A DNA stretch of 21,864 bases. Source: an uncultured Eubacteriales bacterium. GTDB lineage: Bacteria; Bacillota; Clostridia; Lachnospirales; Anaerotignaceae. This document shows positions 1 to 7,590 of the stretch, piece by piece. Positions within the stretch are counted from its first letter, which is position 1. Every line of letters starts with the position of its first letter. The position numbers were made by a program, and so were the translations under genes. The notes under the pieces were generated by a model. The model saw only the letters and a list, made by a program, of their open reading frames with translations. It did no database searches and was not told where the DNA came from. The stretch lies in NCBI GenBank assembly GCA_902406135.1, contig CABPCX010000002.1, positions 1-21,864 on the forward strand, given 5' to 3'.

Positions 1-792
1 CCCACCGATACGGAAGGAATAATTATGATAATCGGACGCCAGTCCTGCGACACAAGAAAACTGGAAGGCTCCCAGATGGATGTGGGCAACAGCACCTACG
101 GCGGCGTGGAGGCCCTTGTGGTATTCGATAACGTATTTGTACCCAACGAAAGAATATTCTTAAACGGCGAGACCGATTTTGCGGGAATGCTTGTTGAGCG
201 TTTTGCCGGATTCCACAGACAGAGCTACGGCGGATGTAAAGTCGGCGTCGGCGACGTGCTCATAGGAGCATCTGCCCTGGCTGCCCAGTACAACGGAGCG
301 GACAAGGCTTCCCATGTAAAGGACAAACTCATAGAAATGGTACATCTTAACGAGTCCATTTATTCCTGCGGTATAGCCTGCTCGGCCGAGGGCTGCAAAA
401 CGGCTTCCGGCGGATATATGATAGACCTGCTTTTAGCCAATGTGTGCAAGCAGAATGTTACCCGCTTCCCCTATGAAATATCCAGACTTGCCCAGGATAT
501 AGCCGGCGGCCTTATGGTAACGGCTCCTTCCGAAAAGGACCTTAAAGACGAAAAGATAGGGCCCTATATAGACAAGTATTTCAGAGGTGTGGCAGACGTA
601 CCCACGGAATACAGACTCAAAATAATGCGTCTTATAGAAAATATGACCCTTGGTTCGGCGGCCGTAGGATACCTGACCGAGTCCATGCACGGCGCAGGTT
701 CTCCCCAGGCCCAGAGAATAATGATATCCAGACAGAGCGATATGGAAGCCAAAAAGCAGCTCGCCAAGGATATAGCAAAAATAGACGACTGA
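1..792 (+). CDS. abfD: 4-hydroxybutyryl-CoA dehydratase / vinylacetyl-CoA isomerase, 3' part
   Basis: The reading frame is open from base 1, so this is the C-terminal ~263 residues of a protein that is normally ~490 aa. The enzyme is an acyl-CoA-dehydrogenase-like flavoprotein with a [4Fe-4S] cluster; it converts 4-hydroxybutyryl-CoA to crotonyl-CoA in GABA, succinate and 4-hydroxybutyrate fermentation. The cluster ligands of the Clostridium aminobutyricum enzyme include a His and a Cys seven residues apart (H292/C299). The same spacing is visible here in FHRQSYGGC, with His at 214-216 and Cys at 235-237. The other two cluster cysteines would lie upstream of the window. The segments ESIYSCGIACSAEGCKTASG and GAGSPQAQRIMISRQSDME also fit the family. 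The gene is followed directly by a terminator, so it is the last gene of its operon. Family assignment is strong; the start is not visible. Confidence 0.9.
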   Translation, partial: PTDTEGIIMIIGRQSCDTRKLEGSQMDVGNSTYGGVEALVVFDNVFVPNERIFLNGETDFAGMLVERFAGFHRQSYGGCKVGVGDVLIGASALAAQYNGADKASHVKDKLIEMVHLNESIYSCGIACSAEGCKTASGGYMIDLLLANVCKQNVTRFPYEISRLAQDIAGGLMVTAPSEKDLKDEKIGPYIDKYFRGVADVPTEYRLKIMRLIENMTLGSAAVGYLTESMHGAGSPQAQRIMISRQSDMEAKKQLAKDIAKIDD

Positions 793-806
793 TACAAATT
801 TTTAAC

Positions 807-849
807 ACCGCGGACAGCCTGCCTGCCCGCGGTAAAATAAATTTTTTCC
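807..849 (+). terminator. Rho-independent terminator after the dehydratase gene
   Basis: A 7-bp stem, ACCGCGG (807-813) with CCGCGGT (827-833), extends inward by CAG/CTG after one mismatch. It is followed by a mixed A/T tract ending in TTTTTT. It starts 14 bases after the stop codon. Confidence 0.75.
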
Positions 850-1026
850 TCTCAGATGTAAAAATATTTAATTTATGAAACTTTTTTCCCGCCGGGGCAG
901 TCTCTTATTTATACCGTCTTGTATATATTTCAATACATATAAGGCGGACTGGCAGTTTCTCTGCTCCGGTTATGACAGGTTTGGGCTCGTATGATACACT
1001 GCGCTTTTTATATGAGCCAAAATATG
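850..1026. other. Hairpin-rich intergenic segment between dehydratase terminator and marR promoter
   Basis: No gene is seen here. Three base-paired elements are visible. CCGGGGCAG (892-900) pairs with CTGCTCCGG (961-969), 9 bp with one wobble. Inside it lies a 15-pair hairpin (914-928 with 933-947, loop TTCA) with two wobbles and one mismatch. Downstream, GGCTCGTAT (984-992) pairs with ATATGAGCC (1010-1018). None has a T-run, so they are not typical terminators. The nested arrangement could be a structured RNA, but no known family is recognised. Confidence 0.4.
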
Positions 1027-1055
1027 TTGACAAATACAGACCCTCTCAATATAAT
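1027..1055 (+). promoter_or_regulatory. Consensus sigma-A promoter of marR-degV
   Basis: A perfect -35 TTGACA (1027-1032), a 17-bp spacer and a perfect -10 TATAAT (1050-1055) lie 45 bases upstream of the marR start codon. Such a strong promoter would need repression, which fits autoregulation by the MarR product. Confidence 0.85.
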
Positions 1056-1086
1056 TAACTTCGTTAACCGTTCAATTAATTAACTT
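1053..1086 (+). promoter_or_regulatory. Candidate MarR operator at the transcription start
   Basis: Just downstream of and touching the -10 box there are an inverted repeat, GTTAA (1063-1067) with TTAAC (1079-1083), an internal palindrome GTTAAC (1063-1068), and a direct repeat of AATTAACTT at 1053-1061 and 1078-1086. MarR proteins typically bind such A/T-rich dyads over their own promoter. The binding is inferred from position and symmetry only. Confidence 0.5.
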
Positions 1087-1100
1087 TTAAGGAGAAAACC

Positions 1101-1547
1101 ATGGACGAAAAAAGACTTACAGGCGAACAAATGCTGAGGGCATGGCTTAATCTTTCGTCCACAGTATGGAACAGGCGTGTAGTTTCCACAATGACATTCA
1201 ATGAGATGTCCGTATGCAGTCTGCTCAAATACCGTATGGACGACGACCCCAAAAACAGATTTACCGCCACAGAACTGTGCGAAAAAACAGGCCTTTTTAA
1301 AAGCCAGATGAATAAAATCCTCAATTCCATGGAGAATAAAGGTCTTATAGAGCGTGTGCGCTCAGAAAAAGACAAACGATTTGTATACATTGAGCTTACT
1401 GAAGAAGGCGTTAACAGATATAACATCGAACATGACGACATAATGACTACCATAGACAGTCTTGTGGAATCAATAGGAATAGATGCTGCCAGAGAGGCTA
1501 CGGCATCAGTTAATATGATTACCAAGGAATTAAAAAACCTTATGTAA
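1101..1547 (+). CDS. MarR-family transcriptional regulator
   Basis: This 148-aa protein has the usual MarR length and a winged helix at about residues 45-100. The recognition helix region reads KTGLFKSQMNKILNSMENKG, followed by the wing signature with EKDKR and the beta strand RFVYIELTEEG. MarR proteins are dimeric repressors, often released by small aromatic or lipid-like ligands. The start is supported by AAGGAG (1089-1094) six bases before the ATG. It is followed after 24 bp by degV, so the two are probably co-transcribed. The regulated ligand is unknown; a role in fatty-acid or acyl metabolism is possible given the DegV partner, but this is inference. Confidence 0.88.
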   Translation: MDEKRLTGEQMLRAWLNLSSTVWNRRVVSTMTFNEMSVCSLLKYRMDDDPKNRFTATELCEKTGLFKSQMNKILNSMENKGLIERVRSEKDKRFVYIELTEEGVNRYNIEHDDIMTTIDSLVESIGIDAAREATASVNMITKELKNLM

Positions 1548-1571
1548 CTGTTATTTTGAGAGGAGAAAAAA

Positions 1572-2417
1572 ATGATAAGGATAATCACGGATTCCGCCGC
1601 TGATATGGAAAAGGCGGAGCTTGAGAAATACTCTGTGACAAGTGTGCCCCTTAGTGTAAGTTTCGGAGAAACCACCTATCTTGACGGTGTAAATCTGGAA
1701 AAGGACAGATTTTACGAACTGCTTGAGACCGAAGAGGAATTTCCCAAAACTTCACAGCCCTCACCCGACACATTTTTAAAGGAATTTGAAAGTGCTAAGG
1801 AAGCGGGCGATGAGGTAATCGTCATACTTATTTCAGGAAGCCTTAGCGGAACTTTCCAGAGCGCAAACATAGCCAGACAGATGGCTGAATACGATTCCAT
1901 ATACATAATCGACAGCCTTAACGCCACAGGAGGAGAAAAGGCTCTTATTTTCCATGCCGCATCCCTCAGAGACAAGGGATATACTGCCAAGGAAATAGTT
2001 GCCGAGCTGGAAAAACTCAAGACCAGATTACGTCTTGTGGCCGGCCTTGATACTTTAGAATATCTCTGCAAGGGCGGAAGGCTTTCCAAAACAGCCGCAG
2101 GCATCGGTACTTTAGCAAACATCAAGCCCATAATCAAACTTACTCCCGAAGGAACAGTAGGTCTTGCGGAAAAGTGCATGGGACGCAAAAGCACCATGAA
2201 CAAACTTGTAAAACATCTTGATAAAACCGGTGTTGACAGCAGTTTTCCTTTATATATGCTCTATTCCTACGACAAGGGCAACTGCGACGAGTTTGCGGAC
2301 AAATTAAAGGAAAAAGGATATAACCTTGATAATGCCGTTTTCACTAACGTCGGCCCCACCATTGGAGCCCATGTAGGAAAGGGCGCTTTCGGAATAGTTT
2401 ACTTTATTTCCGTTTAA
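1572..2417 (+). CDS. DegV-family fatty-acid-binding protein
   Basis: This 281-aa protein has the full DegV/FakB length. It begins with the characteristic strand and loop IITDSAAD. It carries the conserved TSQPSP motif (about residues 61-66), the loop SGSLSGTFQSA (about 89-99) and the C-terminal G-x-x-x-GAHVGKGAFG segment. Family members bind a single fatty acid; in FakB proteins the acid is presented to the FakA kinase for acyl-phosphate formation. No fakA is present in the window, so this may be a stand-alone carrier. A GAGAGGAG ribosome site precedes the ATG. It is probably co-transcribed with the upstream marR gene. No clear terminator was found after it, only a small TCTC/GAGA stem near 2440. 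Confidence 0.9.
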   Translation: MIRIITDSAADMEKAELEKYSVTSVPLSVSFGETTYLDGVNLEKDRFYELLETEEEFPKTSQPSPDTFLKEFESAKEAGDEVIVILISGSLSGTFQSANIARQMAEYDSIYIIDSLNATGGEKALIFHAASLRDKGYTAKEIVAELEKLKTRLRLVAGLDTLEYLCKGGRLSKTAAGIGTLANIKPIIKLTPEGTVGLAEKCMGRKSTMNKLVKHLDKTGVDSSFPLYMLYSYDKGNCDEFADKLKEKGYNLDNAVFTNVGPTIGAHVGKGAFGIVYFISV

Positions 2418-2945
2418 CGGATTTTATTCCCGCCGTCTCTTGGAGATTTTGTTTGATAATTTTGTCCGCTATTATTTTCTGCCCTTGATTTTCCCATAAG
2501 GGCGTTTACAGCCCTCCCCATTGTTCTCCTTTACAGCTTTTATACTGTCAGCAGTTTTTATCCGCTGCCCTTTGACCGCAGGACGTCCTTTTTGGCCGTC
2601 TCCCGCCCCATTACTTTTATTCTCCGCTGTCCTTAATTTTACTTATTTTATCCCCTTGGGATGCCTCCCGCCTCTTGCTTTTATTTACCTTATATCCTTT
2701 ATGTTTTTGTTCGCGGCACTGCCCTCTTTGCTTTTTCTGCTCTCCGCTGTCCTTAATTTTGCTTATTTTATCCCCTTGAGCTGTCTTCTGCCCCTTGCTT
2801 TTATTCACCCTGTTTTCCCTCCCCTTCTGCCGTCTGCCGCCCACATTCCTCCGCCACTCCGCTCTCCTTCTGCGCTTTTTCCCTCTCTCCCCTGGCTTTG
2901 TTTAGTATGCATATTTTTCAATGCAAAGTTTGTATAGAATTGATA
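2418..2945. other. Gene-free pyrimidine-rich region
   Basis: No convincing gene lies between degV and the promoter at 2946. The plus strand is strongly C/T-rich. Two overlapping open frames exist, a hydrophobic Pro/Leu/Phe-rich one on plus (2521-2937, TTG start, no ribosome site) and a Lys-rich one on minus (2844-2617, GTG start). Both follow from the base bias and the internal 120-bp duplication. Neither resembles a family I recognise. The stretch may be a decayed gene or a low-complexity spacer. Confidence 0.5.
2621..2860. repeat. Two-copy 120-bp imperfect tandem repeat
   Basis: TCTCCGCTGTCCTTAATTTT at 2621 recurs at 2741, exactly 120 bp later. Similarity continues for about 65 bp (to about 2685 and 2805) with scattered substitutions, then fades. 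The period is a multiple of three, and in the minus-strand frame both copies encode the peptide core DKISKIKDSGE. A weaker third relative may lie upstream at about 2560-2620, around CCCGCCCCATTACTTTTATT. Confidence 0.75.
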
Positions 2946-2975
2946 GTGACAAAATTCAGTCATATGGCTTACAAT
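2946..2975 (+). promoter_or_regulatory. Probable promoter of the hydroxyacid operon
   Basis: GTGACA (2946-2951, 5/6 match to -35) and TACAAT (2970-2975, 5/6 match to -10) are separated by 18 bp. The predicted transcription start near 2981-2983 falls inside the palindrome at 2980-2997, and the first gene's ribosome site follows at 3014. Confidence 0.6.
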
Positions 2976-2979
2976 TAAG

Positions 2980-2997
2980 ACATCAAACGTATGATGT
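2980..2997. promoter_or_regulatory. Near-perfect 18-bp palindrome, candidate GntR operator
   Basis: ACATCAAACGTATGATGT is an 18-bp dyad with one mismatched pair. It covers the predicted +1 of the operon that encodes a FadR-type GntR regulator as its second gene. An ATCA-to-TGAT dyad of this size fits an FCD-GntR operator, so local autoregulation is likely. No second copy was found in the window. Confidence 0.6.
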
Positions 2998-3026
2998 TTA
3001 TAAAAAAGAACACGGAGGTGCTTAAA

Positions 3027-3980
3027 TTGGAAGAAAAATTAATGCGTTCTCTTATTGATGAGGAGCTTTTGGCAAACTATGATGCATCGGCAGGCTTTGA
3101 CCTGGACCATCTGGCTGAATTTAAAGTATCCTGCTATGAACAGGAAAAGAAAAATCTTAAGGACGACCCTGCCGTAAATGTTTATGAAAAAATGATACCC
3201 GGTCCCGAGGGTGCTCCCGATATTAAACTCAGAATATATGAGCCCGCTGACAGAGGTGCCGACCTGCTCCCCTGCGGAATGTTCTTCCATGGCGGCGGAT
3301 ACGTGTTCGGAAGTGTTTTAAGACAGAACGATATGTGCCTGAGGATGGTTAAAAACGTGGGAATGATGGTAGTTTCGGTGGAATACAGACTGGCTCCCGA
3401 ATATAAGGCTCCCGCAGCCATCGAAGATGCCTATGCGGCCCTCGTATGGCTTGATAAAAACGGCACATCAATCGGTGGGGATACATCAAGGATAGCAATT
3501 ACTGGACTTTCCGCAGGCGGCGGCCTTACGGCAGCCCTGGCCCTTATGACAAGGGACAGAAAAGGACCTAAACCCGTTTTACAGATACCCTTATATGCAA
3601 TGCTTGACCATAAGGCCGATACCATATCCCAGAAGGCCGTTACAAGCCGAAAGGTATGGTGCTACGACTACAGCAAAATTGGCTGGGCAGCATACCTTGG
3701 AGACCAGGAGCCCGACTGCTATATGTCACCGACCCTGGCCGAGGATTTGAGCGGACTTCCTCCCGTATTTTCATTCATAGGAACCGTTGACCCCCTTCTT
3801 GATGAAAATATAGAGTACTGGAACAGACTTATAAGGGCAGGAGTTCCCGTGGAATACCATATTTTCCCCGGCTGCTATCATAGTTTTGAAATAGCCGTGC
3901 CTGAATCAAGATATGCAAAAATGGCCTATGAACTTATGTACGGCGCATTGAGAAAGGCTTTCGGCATAAAGGAGGCTTAA
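3027..3980 (+). CDS. Alpha/beta hydrolase, HSL (family IV) esterase
   Basis: The oxyanion motif FHGGG (His at about residue 88), the nucleophile elbow GLSAGG (Ser about 162), the acid in VDPLLDE (Asp about 255) and YHSFE (His about 285) make a complete catalytic set of the hormone-sensitive-lipase group. No signal peptide is seen, so it is cytoplasmic. An ATG at 2991 opens the same frame but has no ribosome site and lies in the operator. GGAGGTG at 3014-3020 is six bases before the TTG at 3027, which I therefore take as the start (317 aa). It is the first gene of an operon with a GntR regulator, a UxaA-type dehydratase and a LarA-like enzyme. It could open a lactone or ester of the hydroxyacid substrate; the substrate is not readable from sequence. 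Confidence 0.85.
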   Translation: MEEKLMRSLIDEELLANYDASAGFDLDHLAEFKVSCYEQEKKNLKDDPAVNVYEKMIPGPEGAPDIKLRIYEPADRGADLLPCGMFFHGGGYVFGSVLRQNDMCLRMVKNVGMMVVSVEYRLAPEYKAPAAIEDAYAALVWLDKNGTSIGGDTSRIAITGLSAGGGLTAALALMTRDRKGPKPVLQIPLYAMLDHKADTISQKAVTSRKVWCYDYSKIGWAAYLGDQEPDCYMSPTLAEDLSGLPPVFSFIGTVDPLLDENIEYWNRLIRAGVPVEYHIFPGCYHSFEIAVPESRYAKMAYELMYGALRKAFGIKEA

Positions 3981-3983
3981 ATA

Positions 3984-4697
3984 ATGCCTTTGGAAAATGT
4001 TAGAGGAAAGAAAAAAGAATCCGCCGTGGATTTTGTTATAAAGACATTCAAGGAGCAGCTGGAAAAAAAGGAGCTCCGTCCCGGTGACAGGATACCTAAC
4101 GAGACGGAACTTTCCGAAATGCTTTCCGTAAGCCGCGGCTCCGTAAGGGAAGCCATGAAAATACTTTCGGCCCTGGGAGTCATTGATATCCAGAGGGGAA
4201 ACGGCACATTCATAAGCCAGCCGGACAGTCTGTCCAGTATGGACCCGGTGCTTTTCAGTTTTCTGCTTATGAGCCCCACCAAAAAGGAAATAATGGATTT
4301 CAGGACGGCTGTGGAAAGGGAAGTACTTTATATGGCTGTACAGAATGCCGATGACGAAGACATTAAAAATCTCAGGGAAAATCTAGAAAACTTCAAAAGC
4401 GTTTCCGGCGACGGCCAGACCCTTGAAAGCCTTAAGCTTGAAACTGACCTGACATTCCATCATCTTCTGGGAAAGGCAACCCACAACGGCTTTATGGAAA
4501 GGGTATATGCCTTTGCCATGAACTATTTCAGCCCCTATCTGCTGAAAACCTATGAAAGCCAGGATAAGGTGCCGGAGCTTTCGGTAAAGTGCCATGAAAT
4601 GCTTATGGAGCCCATAGAAAAACGAGATATGTCCATGGTGGAAAAAGCCATAAAGGACAGTAATGATATATGGATAAGTTTAGCACGATTAATATAA
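3984..4697 (+). CDS. GntR-family regulator, FadR/FCD subfamily
   Basis: This 237-aa protein has an N-terminal winged helix (about residues 10-78) with the GntR signature RPGDRIPNETELSEMLSVSR and the wing RGNGTFIS. An all-helical FCD ligand domain follows (about 100-230). The FCD metal site is usually Asp-x3-His plus two further His. Here DLTFH and the His in KCHEM are present. The last His, usually in a MRxH-like helix, appears to be missing (KDSNDIW). The ATG follows the upstream stop after 3 bp, with GGAGG in the end of the esterase gene. It probably controls this operon through the palindrome at 2980-2997, with a hydroxyacid-type effector (inferred). Confidence 0.9.
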   Translation: MPLENVRGKKKESAVDFVIKTFKEQLEKKELRPGDRIPNETELSEMLSVSRGSVREAMKILSALGVIDIQRGNGTFISQPDSLSSMDPVLFSFLLMSPTKKEIMDFRTAVEREVLYMAVQNADDEDIKNLRENLENFKSVSGDGQTLESLKLETDLTFHHLLGKATHNGFMERVYAFAMNYFSPYLLKTYESQDKVPELSVKCHEMLMEPIEKRDMSMVEKAIKDSNDIWISLARLI

Positions 4698-4712
4698 ATA
4701 AGGAGGAAGAAT

Positions 4713-4985
4713 ATGTATAACAGTCTTGTAATCAAAGAAAGCGACACCGTAGTTACAGTTATTGCGCCCATTAAGGCCGGTGAAGAAATAATCTACAATA
4801 TTAACGGCGAGGAAAAGAAACTCACTGCCTCAACGGATATTCCCATCTATCACAAAGCGGCATTAAGAGACATCAAAAAAGGCGAAGTTATCACAAAGTA
4901 CGGATGCAAAATAGGATATGCCCTTACGGATATAAAGCAGGGCGAGCATATCCACACATGGAATCTTGACAGTATGATGAAATGA
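4713..4985 (+). CDS. UxaA-type dehydratase small subunit (SAF domain)
   Basis: This 90-aa protein is a stand-alone SAF domain like the N-terminal part of altronate and galactarate dehydratases, or the small subunit of sulfolactate sulfo-lyase. The hallmark segments are ALRDIKKGEVITKYGCKIGYA and the end DIKQGEHIHTWNL, with the conserved H-x-H near residues 80-82. It has an AGGAGG ribosome site. It lies 15 bp after the GntR gene and is followed by the large subunit. The two chains together should form one Fe- or Mn-dependent hydroxyacid dehydratase or lyase. The exact substrate is unknown. Confidence 0.85.
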   Translation: MYNSLVIKESDTVVTVIAPIKAGEEIIYNINGEEKKLTASTDIPIYHKAALRDIKKGEVITKYGCKIGYALTDIKQGEHIHTWNLDSMMK

Positions 4986-5030
4986 TAAAGTGATGAACCG
5001 CAATAAAACGAGATAAACCGATAAAGTGAT
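4984..5030 (+). repeat. Short direct repeat between the dehydratase subunit genes
   Basis: GATAAAGTGAT occurs at 4984-4994 and again at 5020-5030, 36 bp apart, with a partial GATAAACCG at 5012-5020. The first copy overlaps the stop codon of the SAF gene. It looks like a small local duplication that lengthened the spacer. Confidence 0.6.
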
Positions 5031-5051
5031 AGAATGATTGGAGGAATTCAG

Positions 5052-6212
5052 ATGAAATTCAAAGGATACAGAAGACCCGACGGAAAAATAGGCATAAGAA
5101 ACCATGTTCTTATACTTCCCTGTTCACTCTGCGCCAGTGAAACAGCAAGATTCATAGCTTCTCAGGTACCCGGAGCCGTTTACATACCCAACCAGGGCGG
5201 CTGTGCCGCATCCGCTGCGGATATAGAGATGACATTCAAGGTACTTTCAGGCTTTGCCGCTAACCCCAACGTATACGGTACGGTAGTTATCGGAAACAGC
5301 TGTGAAGGCGTACAAGCTCCCGTCCTTGTGGAAAGAATAAAGGCCCTCACAAACAAACCCCTTGAAAGCATCGTCATAAGAGAAGTTGGCGGAACAATAA
5401 AGGCCGTTGAGCTGGGTGTAAAATATGCCATGAAAATGAGTATGGACGCTTCCATGTGCGTAAGGGAAGAAGCCGATATTTCAGAGCTTATACTTGCAAC
5501 GGAATGCGGCGGCAGTGACCCCACCAGCGGACTTGCAGCAAATCCCACTTTAGGATATGTAAGTGACAAACTTGTAGGAATGGGTGCCACAAGCATACTT
5601 TCCGAAACAACGGAGCTTATGGGAACAGAGGATATCCTTGCGGCAAGATGTATTGACGAAAGAGTTGCCAAGGACCTTCTTGATATGATAAAGAATAACG
5701 AAGAGCACTTTGCCCTTGCAGGAGAAAACATAAGAGACGGCAATCCTTCACCCGGAAACAAGGAAGGCGGACTTACAACCATTGAGGAAAAATCCCTTGG
5801 CTGTATAAATAAAGCCGGCTACTCCACAATAAATGAAGTTTACGGCTACGGCGAGCAGGTAGACAAGAAAGGTCTCGTTGTAATGGATACACCGGGACAG
5901 GATATCGCTTCAATTGCTGCCATGGTAGCAGGCGGAGCCCAGATAGTAATATTCACTACGGGCCGCGGAACACCCACAGGAAACGGCATCGTGCCCGTTA
6001 TAAAGATTACAGGAAATGCCGAGACATTCTCACTTATGAATGACAATATCGACTTTGACGCCAGCGCCATAGTTGCGGGCAAAGCTTCCATAGCCGATAC
6101 GGGCGAAAAATTATTTGAGCTTATGATGGAAGTTGTAAACGGTAAAGTCAGCAAGGCTGAGGCCCTTGGATTCAATGATATGTCCATGGCCAGAAAATGT
6201 AATTTCTGCTAA
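5052..6212 (+). CDS. UxaA-family dehydratase large subunit
   Basis: This 386-aa protein matches the C-terminal domain of altronate dehydratase and related sulfo-lyase large subunits. Visible features are the opening GYRRPDGKIGIRN, conserved Cys in LPCSLC (24, 27), NQGGC (51) and GNSCEG (84), the family signature ECGGSDPTSGLAANP (151-165), and a C-terminal KCNFC. These Cys probably bind the catalytic iron or an Fe-S cluster. An upstream in-frame ATG at 5034 would place GGAGG inside the gene. The ATG at 5052 has GGAGG eight bases upstream and is chosen. It works with the SAF subunit encoded before it. Reaction: elimination of water, or a related leaving group, from a 2,3-dihydroxy or similar acid (family knowledge); substrate unknown. 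Confidence 0.88.
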   Translation: MKFKGYRRPDGKIGIRNHVLILPCSLCASETARFIASQVPGAVYIPNQGGCAASAADIEMTFKVLSGFAANPNVYGTVVIGNSCEGVQAPVLVERIKALTNKPLESIVIREVGGTIKAVELGVKYAMKMSMDASMCVREEADISELILATECGGSDPTSGLAANPTLGYVSDKLVGMGATSILSETTELMGTEDILAARCIDERVAKDLLDMIKNNEEHFALAGENIRDGNPSPGNKEGGLTTIEEKSLGCINKAGYSTINEVYGYGEQVDKKGLVVMDTPGQDIASIAAMVAGGAQIVIFTTGRGTPTGNGIVPVIKITGNAETFSLMNDNIDFDASAIVAGKASIADTGEKLFELMMEVVNGKVSKAEALGFNDMSMARKCNFC

Positions 6213-6228
6213 TTAGGAGGCTTTTTAA

Positions 6229-7542
6229 ATGAAAAAGATAGATTTCCCGGATATGAACTTTTTTGTTCAGGGCATAGAAGACGTTACCATTCCTAAAATG
6301 GTAAGAATCAAGGAAAAATACGAAGACGACAAGATAGAGGACATAAAAGCCCACCTTTCACAGGAGCTTGACGCCCTTGAAATAGACAAAGAAGCCCTTA
6401 AAGGCAAGAGCATAGCCATTACCGTAGGAAGCCGAGGAATTCCTTCCCTTCCCCTTATGATAAGGACCATATGCGACAAGCTTAAGGACTGGGGTGCCGA
6501 GCCCTTCATAATCCCTGCCATGGGAAGCCACGGAGGCGGTACTGTAGAAGGAAACGTACAGATACTTAAGGACTACGGCATTACGGAAGAAAGTATGAAT
6601 GTACCCATTAAGGCTTCCATGGAAGTAGTTCAGATAGGCACCATCAACGACGGAGCAAACACTCCCGTATACTGCGACAAATACGCTGCCGAAGCCGACG
6701 GCATAGTGCTTTTCAACAAGGTAAAACCCCATACGGATTTCAAAGGCTATGTTGAAAGCGGTATATGCAAGATGATGGCCATAGGTATTGCTAAGCATTT
6801 CGGATGTTCATGGTTCCACAGACAGGGCTTTGACACATTCGCAGAAAGAATACCCATGGTTGCAGAAGAATTTTTAAAGAATATGAACGTTATCATGGGA
6901 ATCGGTGTGGTACAGAATGCATACGACGAAATTTCCGAAATAAAAGCATTCCCCAAGGATAAAATCATTGAAGGCGACCATGAACTTCTTCAGATAGCCA
7001 AGAGAAGACTTCCCAGAATGAAATTCGATAACATCGACGTTCTTATCATAGACAAAATAGGCAAAAATATCAGCGGCGAAGGCTGTGACCCCAATGTTAC
7101 CGGCAGAGGCTGTATGCCCGGCTTTGAGGACGACTTCCACTGCAAAAAGATGTTCGTAAGGGGACTTACAGAGCCCAGCCACGGAAATGCCTGCGGACTG
7201 TGCTATGCCGACGTTACTACAAAAGCATGTCTTAACAGTGTTGACTGGGAAAGCACATGGATTAACTTCTCCACAAATACCATGCTCAGCGCCGGAAAAA
7301 TTCCCGTTTACCAGAATACGGACTATGAGGCTTTAAGACTCGCTATCCGTACATGCGCTAAACTTAACGACTATTCAAAGGCAAGAATAGCCAGAATAAG
7401 GGATACTCTTTCCCTTTCCGAAATAGAGATTTCCGAAGCTCTTATTCCAGATGTTATCAACAGGGACGATGTGGAAATCGTTTCAGAGCCCTATGAGCTG
7501 GAATTTGACGAAAACGGCACCCTTAAGGATTTTGAGTGCTGA
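6229..7542 (+). CDS. LarA-like DUF2088 protein (lactate-racemase superfamily)
   Basis: This 437-aa protein has the DUF2088/LarA fold signatures GSHGGG (about 99-104) and KPHTDFKG (166-173), followed by a Lys at 181 and a His at 190. In LarA the nickel-pincer nucleotide is held by His and a covalent Lys. The spacing here differs from LarA by my manual alignment, so cofactor use is plausible but not shown. Superfamily members racemise or epimerise 2-hydroxyacids. AGGAGG precedes the ATG and the gap from the dehydratase gene is 16 bp. The pairing suggests it sets the stereochemistry of the acid before dehydration (inference). No larB, larC or larE cofactor genes are in the window. It is the last gene of the operon. 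Confidence 0.82.
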   Translation: MKKIDFPDMNFFVQGIEDVTIPKMVRIKEKYEDDKIEDIKAHLSQELDALEIDKEALKGKSIAITVGSRGIPSLPLMIRTICDKLKDWGAEPFIIPAMGSHGGGTVEGNVQILKDYGITEESMNVPIKASMEVVQIGTINDGANTPVYCDKYAAEADGIVLFNKVKPHTDFKGYVESGICKMMAIGIAKHFGCSWFHRQGFDTFAERIPMVAEEFLKNMNVIMGIGVVQNAYDEISEIKAFPKDKIIEGDHELLQIAKRRLPRMKFDNIDVLIIDKIGKNISGEGCDPNVTGRGCMPGFEDDFHCKKMFVRGLTEPSHGNACGLCYADVTTKACLNSVDWESTWINFSTNTMLSAGKIPVYQNTDYEALRLAIRTCAKLNDYSKARIARIRDTLSLSEIEISEALIPDVINRDDVEIVSEPYELEFDENGTLKDFEC

Positions 7543-7590
7543 TAAAACTTTGGTCTCTATATTTTTAAATACAGACAGTTCTTTAATTAA

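Noticed and set aside
2481..2515. GCCCTT/AAGGGC and AGGGC/GCCCT stems after degV
   Set aside because: Five to six pairs, no T-run, two mutually exclusive weak stems; not called as a terminator.
2617..2844. 75-aa Lys-rich ORF on minus in the repeat region
   Set aside because: GTG start with GGAGG only three bases away, no family recognised; kept as a finding, not as a gene.
2521..2937. 138-aa hydrophobic ORF on plus in the repeat region
   Set aside because: TTG start without ribosome site, low-complexity Pro/Leu/Phe composition caused by C/T bias; the length follows from the in-frame 120-bp duplication.
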